A DNA stretch of 64,000 nt from Pedobacter yulinensis (GTDB lineage: Bacteria; Bacteroidota; Bacteroidia; Sphingobacteriales; Sphingobacteriaceae): assembly GCF_003029735.1 (NCBI RefSeq), contig NZ_KZ686272.1, positions 110,618 to 174,617 of the forward strand, in the 5' to 3' direction. The translations under genes were made by a program, and so were the position numbers. Shown in pieces: positions 60,581 through 64,000 of the stretch (its first letter is position 1; the number at the start of each line of letters is the position of its first letter). Below the pieces are notes generated by a model, which saw only the letters and a program-made list of their open reading frames with translations, searched no databases and was not told where the DNA came from.

Positions 60581-63500
60581 ATGAACAGGGAATCTTCCAG
60601 GCGGATAGCTAGCTGGCTTAGCCGGCCTTATCCACAAAATAACAGGCCAGGCGGGTCGCTACACCGAAAAATCGGCTGGTTGCTGCTGGTGGTCCTGTGT
60701 TTCACGCAGGCCGCTCTCGCCCAGGTCAAGAGTGCAAACTATAATTTTGACAGTTTTGCTGCCGGTACGGTGCAGGCGACTGCCTCCGGAAATACTGCTT
60801 CGTGGGCCATTCCCGTGAGCAGTACCGATAACACACCAAGCGGGCTGACTGCTGTTGTTGAGGGAAACGGCGCGGGCGGTTCGATCCGGATCATCAATAT
60901 AGCGGTTGGCGGTGACATCCACGTCGGGTTTCAGGCGATTGCGCCGGGAACGGTTTCGAAGGCTGTTATCAGGAGTACGGATGGATCCGAATTCAAATTG
61001 AGCGCGATCAACGTCGCAGCTGTTGCCAATGTAGTGCAAACTTTCAGCCTTCGCGCCATGCGCGATGGCGTCCAGGTCGGATCTATCGTTGCGGGAAACT
61101 ATGTGCCAACAACGCCCATTTCCCCAGTCGGCTTTGACCTCAGCTCAAATGCCGATTTCGCGTCGATAGATGCCATTGAGGTAACCACAACCGTACCCCA
61201 GGGACTAAGATTAGATGATCTGGCAATTACGGCAGCGCCGAGTGCAACGCTCACGACTACCGGAACCGTCAATCCTTTCAGCTCATGTGCAGCTACCGCT
61301 TCCGGTGAACAAAGTTTTACAGTTTCGGGAAGCAACCTGTCAGGGAATGTAACGGTTGCACCGCCCGCCGGATTCCAGCTTTCACTTGTATCGGGAGGCC
61401 CCTATTCGGGCGCAAACCTGACCATCCCCCAGTCCGGTGGTTCTGCCAGCGCAACAGTTTATGTGCGCATGGCCGCCGCACTGAGCAGTCCGGCCGCAGG
61501 GAACATCCAGATCAGTTCTGCGGGTGCGACAACGGCTACCGTGGCCTTAAGCGGCGTTGTCAACCCGTTGCCTTCGCTAACTATCGGGGCTGTACAGGCA
61601 GTTAATTTCAATGCTACTTCTTTTTCCATACCTTACAGCGGGGCCACGGGCACGCCCGATCAATATTCTGTAACGAGCGGCGCCGCCGCCCTGCCAGGCT
61701 TTACCGCGGTTACCAATGCTGCGCTTTCGGGATCGCCGATTGTCGTGCTCTTGCCCGCAAACCCTGTACCCGGCACTTACAATTTCAATTTGACGGTGCG
61801 CAATTCAACTACAGGCTGCGTTTCTGCGGTACTGCCATTCAGCTTAACCATCAACGCTGCGCCTGCACCCGTGGTGACCAGTGTCGCAGTGCCTGCCAGT
61901 GCCGTTTATGGCGCCGGACAGTCCCTCGACTTTACAGTTAACTATTCGGCAGCCGTCACAGTAACAGGTACGCCTGCCATTCCGCTTGTTATTGGCAGTA
62001 CAACGAAAGCCGCGGCCTATGTTGCGGGAAGCGGCAGTTCGGCGCTGGTTTTCCGGTATACTGTTGCAACCGGTGATGTCGATGCAAATGGGATTACTAT
62101 TGGATCATCGATCTCACTCAACGGAGGCACCATCGGGGCCGGAAATGTTGACGCCGCCCTGGCGCTGAACAGCGTCGGCTCGACAAGTGGCGTGCTGGTC
62201 GATGCAGTCGCGCCAACTGTCACCTCAATCGTTCGCGTCGGAGCCACTCCAACAAACGCTGCTTCATTGGCCTATACCGTCACCTTTTCTGAACCGGTGA
62301 CCGGGGTAGACGCAGGTGATTTTTCACTTGCTGTGACCGGGGGCGCCAACGGTATTATTGCAGGTGTCAGCGGCTCGGGTACCACCTATACAGTGACCAC
62401 GAACAGCGTGACCGGAACCGGAACGCTCAGGCTTGACCTGAACTCGACCGGCACAGGTATTCTCGATGCTGTAGGTAATGGGATTCCGAGCGGTTATACC
62501 AGCGGACAGCTGTATGCTGTAGACCGCGACTCGCCCGCGGCACCTTCCGTACCACAATTGCTTGCTGCTGACGATACCGGGTTATCCGGCACAGACAACA
62601 TTACGAACAAAACCGCCCTGAATTTTTCAGGAAGCCAGTCTGAACCCGGGGCCACCGTTCGCCTTTATTTCAATGGGACACAGGTTGGTTTTACCAATGC
62701 CGATGGCTCAGGCAACTGGTCTGCCGCCGCATCAGCGGTTGCCGAAGGGTCTTACAGCGTAACCGCCAGGGTAGAGGATGCTGCAGGTAACCTGAGCGCA
62801 CCGTCATCGGCGCTCCAGCTCAACGTTGACCTTACCGCGCCAGCCGCCGCCATTGTCTTAAGTCCTGCGAACGGAGCCGTTCTGCTTACAGGCACACCGG
62901 CGATCAGCGGAACAGCGCAAGCAGGCACATCCATTACATTGATCACAGACGGTGTGTCGGTTGCAAACGCAACTACGACTGATGCTTCCGGCAACTGGAG
63001 CTATACACTGCAGGCACAACTTGGTCCAGGTTCGCACACCGTGCGCGCAGTGGCGGTTGATATAGCCGGAAATACGGCACCATCAAGCAACACAAACACG
63101 TTCGCAGTCAGCACGCAGCCAACGATTACCCTTACAGGCTCGGTTCCTGCATTGAACGCCGTGTACCCTCAGCCGTCGACCGCTGCTGTTTTCAGTGTTT
63201 CTGCAACAAACCTGACCGCTGGCGTGCTGGTTACACCGCCAGCCGGTTTCGAAGTCAGCAGCGACAACAGCAGTTTTGCTCCTTCGGTAACGCTCGGCGC
63301 TGCCGGAAACCTGTCTGCCAGCCCGGTTTACGTAAGGCTGGCCGCAGGCACTGCGGCAGGGAATTATGCCGGCAACCTGACGCTAAGCAGCGCAGGCGCA
63401 ACCAGCAGGACGCTGGCCATAACCAGCAGTACGGTCACGCCGCTGGCGCTGACGGTCGCTGCACAGGCTAAAACCAAGGCGTATGGCGATGCGGATCCGG

Positions 63501-64000
63501 CACTGACTTTTACCGCCACACCCGCACTGGCCGCTGGCGATGCCTTTACCGGCTCGCTTACCCGTGTGCCAGGAGAAAATGTCGGAACTTACGGCATTAC
63601 TCAGGGAACCCTCAGTGCAGGAACTAATTACACCATTACTTTTACCGGCGCTAACCTGCAGGTCACGCCTAAAGCGATCACCGTTACGGCCGACGCGCGC
63701 GGAAAAGCATTTGGAACCGCTGATCCGGCACTCACCTATACGGTCAGTCCGGCCCTTGTTGCAGGCGACGCTTTTACGGGATCGTTGAGCCGCGCACCGG
63801 GTGAAGCCGTAGGTACGTACCCGATCACGCAGGGTACCCTCTCAGCAGGGAGCAACTATGCGCTGACCTTTACCGGAGCCAGTTTCACCATCGGTGCAAG
63901 GGTGATTACGGTAACGGCCGCCACCCAGACCAAAGTGTATGGGCAGGCTGATCCGGCCCTGACCTATACCTTCACGCCGGCACTTGATCCGGGCGACAGC
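60581..64000 (+). CDS. Giant secreted MBG/Ig-like repeat protein, N-terminal part (3' end outside window)
   Basis: 1140 codons are open from the ATG at 60581 to the window edge; the protein continues beyond. A long basic N-terminus (about 1-33) precedes a signal peptide core (GWLLLVVLCFTQAALAQ, about 36-52). Then: an N-terminal beta domain (about 55-215; YNFDSFAAGTVQATASGN), a repeated Bacteroidota beta unit (about 225-325 and 850-945; SFTVSGSNLSGNVTVAPPAGFQLS, VFSVSATNLTAGVLVTPPAGFEVS), a putative-Ig linker (about 330-420), Ig-like domains (about 425-810, with DITNKT-type and DLTAPAAAI starts), then at least three MBG_2 repeats of exactly 76 residues. Probably a surface adhesin or matrix protein exported by the type IX system, whose sorting domain would be at the unseen C-terminus. 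Confidence 0.82.
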   Translation, partial: MNRESSRRIASWLSRPYPQNNRPGGSLHRKIGWLLLVVLCFTQAALAQVKSANYNFDSFAAGTVQATASGNTASWAIPVSSTDNTPSGLTAVVEGNGAGGSIRIINIAVGGDIHVGFQAIAPGTVSKAVIRSTDGSEFKLSAINVAAVANVVQTFSLRAMRDGVQVGSIVAGNYVPTTPISPVGFDLSSNADFASIDAIEVTTTVPQGLRLDDLAITAAPSATLTTTGTVNPFSSCAATASGEQSFTVSGSNLSGNVTVAPPAGFQLSLVSGGPYSGANLTIPQSGGSASATVYVRMAAALSSPAAGNIQISSAGATTATVALSGVVNPLPSLTIGAVQAVNFNATSFSIPYSGATGTPDQYSVTSGAAALPGFTAVTNAALSGSPIVVLLPANPVPGTYNFNLTVRNSTTGCVSAVLPFSLTINAAPAPVVTSVAVPASAVYGAGQSLDFTVNYSAAVTVTGTPAIPLVIGSTTKAAAYVAGSGSSALVFRYTVATGDVDANGITIGSSISLNGGTIGAGNVDAALALNSVGSTSGVLVDAVAPTVTSIVRVGATPTNAASLAYTVTFSEPVTGVDAGDFSLAVTGGANGIIAGVSGSGTTYTVTTNSVTGTGTLRLDLNSTGTGILDAVGNGIPSGYTSGQLYAVDRDSPAAPSVPQLLAADDTGLSGTDNITNKTALNFSGSQSEPGATVRLYFNGTQVGFTNADGSGNWSAAASAVAEGSYSVTARVEDAAGNLSAPSSALQLNVDLTAPAAAIVLSPANGAVLLTGTPAISGTAQAGTSITLITDGVSVANATTTDASGNWSYTLQAQLGPGSHTVRAVAVDIAGNTAPSSNTNTFAVSTQPTITLTGSVPALNAVYPQPSTAAVFSVSATNLTAGVLVTPPAGFEVSSDNSSFAPSVTLGAAGNLSASPVYVRLAAGTAAGNYAGNLTLSSAGATSRTLAITSSTVTPLALTVAAQAKTKAYGDADPALTFTATPALAAGDAFTGSLTRVPGENVGTYGITQGTLSAGTNYTITFTGANLQVTPKAITVTADARGKAFGTADPALTYTVSPALVAGDAFTGSLSRAPGEAVGTYPITQGTLSAGSNYALTFTGASFTIGARVITVTAATQTKVYGQADPALTYTFTPALDPGDS
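63449..64000 (+). repeat. MBG domain repeats with exact 228-bp period
   Basis: Three consecutive MBG units within the giant gene begin at 63449, 63677 and 63905, exactly 228 bases (76 residues) apart. Shared motifs are K(T/A)(K/F)xYG or KAFG..ADPALTYT, AGDAFTGSL(T/S)R.PGE.VGTY.ITQGTLSAG.NY.(I/L)TFTGA. The third is cut by the window end. The equal spacing and high similarity imply recent tandem duplication. Confidence 0.85.

Noticed and set aside
63449..64000. Non-coding tandem repeat (minisatellite)
   Set aside because: The 228-bp period is a multiple of three and each unit is a full MBG domain in one continuous reading frame.

Overview
The window looks like chromosomal DNA of a Bacteroidota bacterium, most likely Sphingobacteriaceae (Pedobacter/Mucilaginibacter-like). 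Reasons: a SusC/SusD pair with its own ECF sigma factor and FecR anti-sigma factor, lipoproteins with short Bacteroidota-type lipoboxes, LruC-domain and DUF4397 lipoproteins, MBG-domain giant surface protein, an M50 protease next to dxr, and several upstream regions matching the Bacteroidota -7 box (TAnnTTTG) rather than an E. coli -10. The genus is inference.

Layout. 1-6.8 kb is a housekeeping run on the plus strand: the end of one family 2 glycosyltransferase, a second one, a polytopic membrane protein, a GH3-family acyl-amido synthetase, dxr, rseP and hscB, closed by a hairpin terminator. 6.9-28.5 kb is a mixed accessory region: LruC lipoprotein 1, tRNA-Leu(CAA), a serine-hydrolase pseudogene with three frameshifts, an endonuclease VIII-like glycosylase, a membrane-anchored XRE regulator, an intact serine hydrolase, SRPBCC and DHFR-fold proteins, a small TonB-plug-like secreted protein, an AraC regulator, a GH-A-like glycosidase lipoprotein, an alpha/beta hydrolase, a DoxX-like membrane protein, an aspartyl protease, an 840-bp intergenic region with a decayed duplication, a DUF4397 lipoprotein, a CAT-family acetyltransferase, a Crp/Fnr regulator, an arylsulfatase and a GNAT-MarR operon with a clear operator. 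28.7-34.9 kb holds a 1138-residue SWIM/SNF2 helicase, LruC lipoprotein 2 and a very acidic small protein.

35.0-55.0 kb is a polysaccharide utilisation locus. On the minus strand a GH20 hexosaminidase; divergently ECF sigma, FecR, SusC, SusD, GH43 and a sulfatase; then convergently a tightly overlapped operon read from 54.1 down to 46.3 kb: mannose-6-phosphate isomerase, GH92, MFS sugar transporter, GH92; and finally a divergent GntR/UTRA regulator. Together these would bind and import a mannose-rich glycan, trim alpha-mannose, N-acetylhexosamine and sulfate, and carry mannose to fructose-6-phosphate. An N-glycan or sulfated mannan is the likely substrate.

55.1-64.0 kb is the most unusual part: an APS kinase without sulfurylase genes, a fused Asp/Asn beta-hydroxylase-sulfotransferase, a formyltransferase, a phage-tail-collar-domain protein, a periplasmic-binding-protein-fold protein with no signal peptide, and the first 1140 codons of a giant secreted MBG/Ig-like protein running off the window. 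The enzymes could form a peptide- or protein-modification cassette (hydroxylation, sulfation, formylation) acting on a surface or secreted product. No phage structural or lysis genes accompany the tail-collar gene. The functional link is inference from gene order and matching cofactor chemistry.
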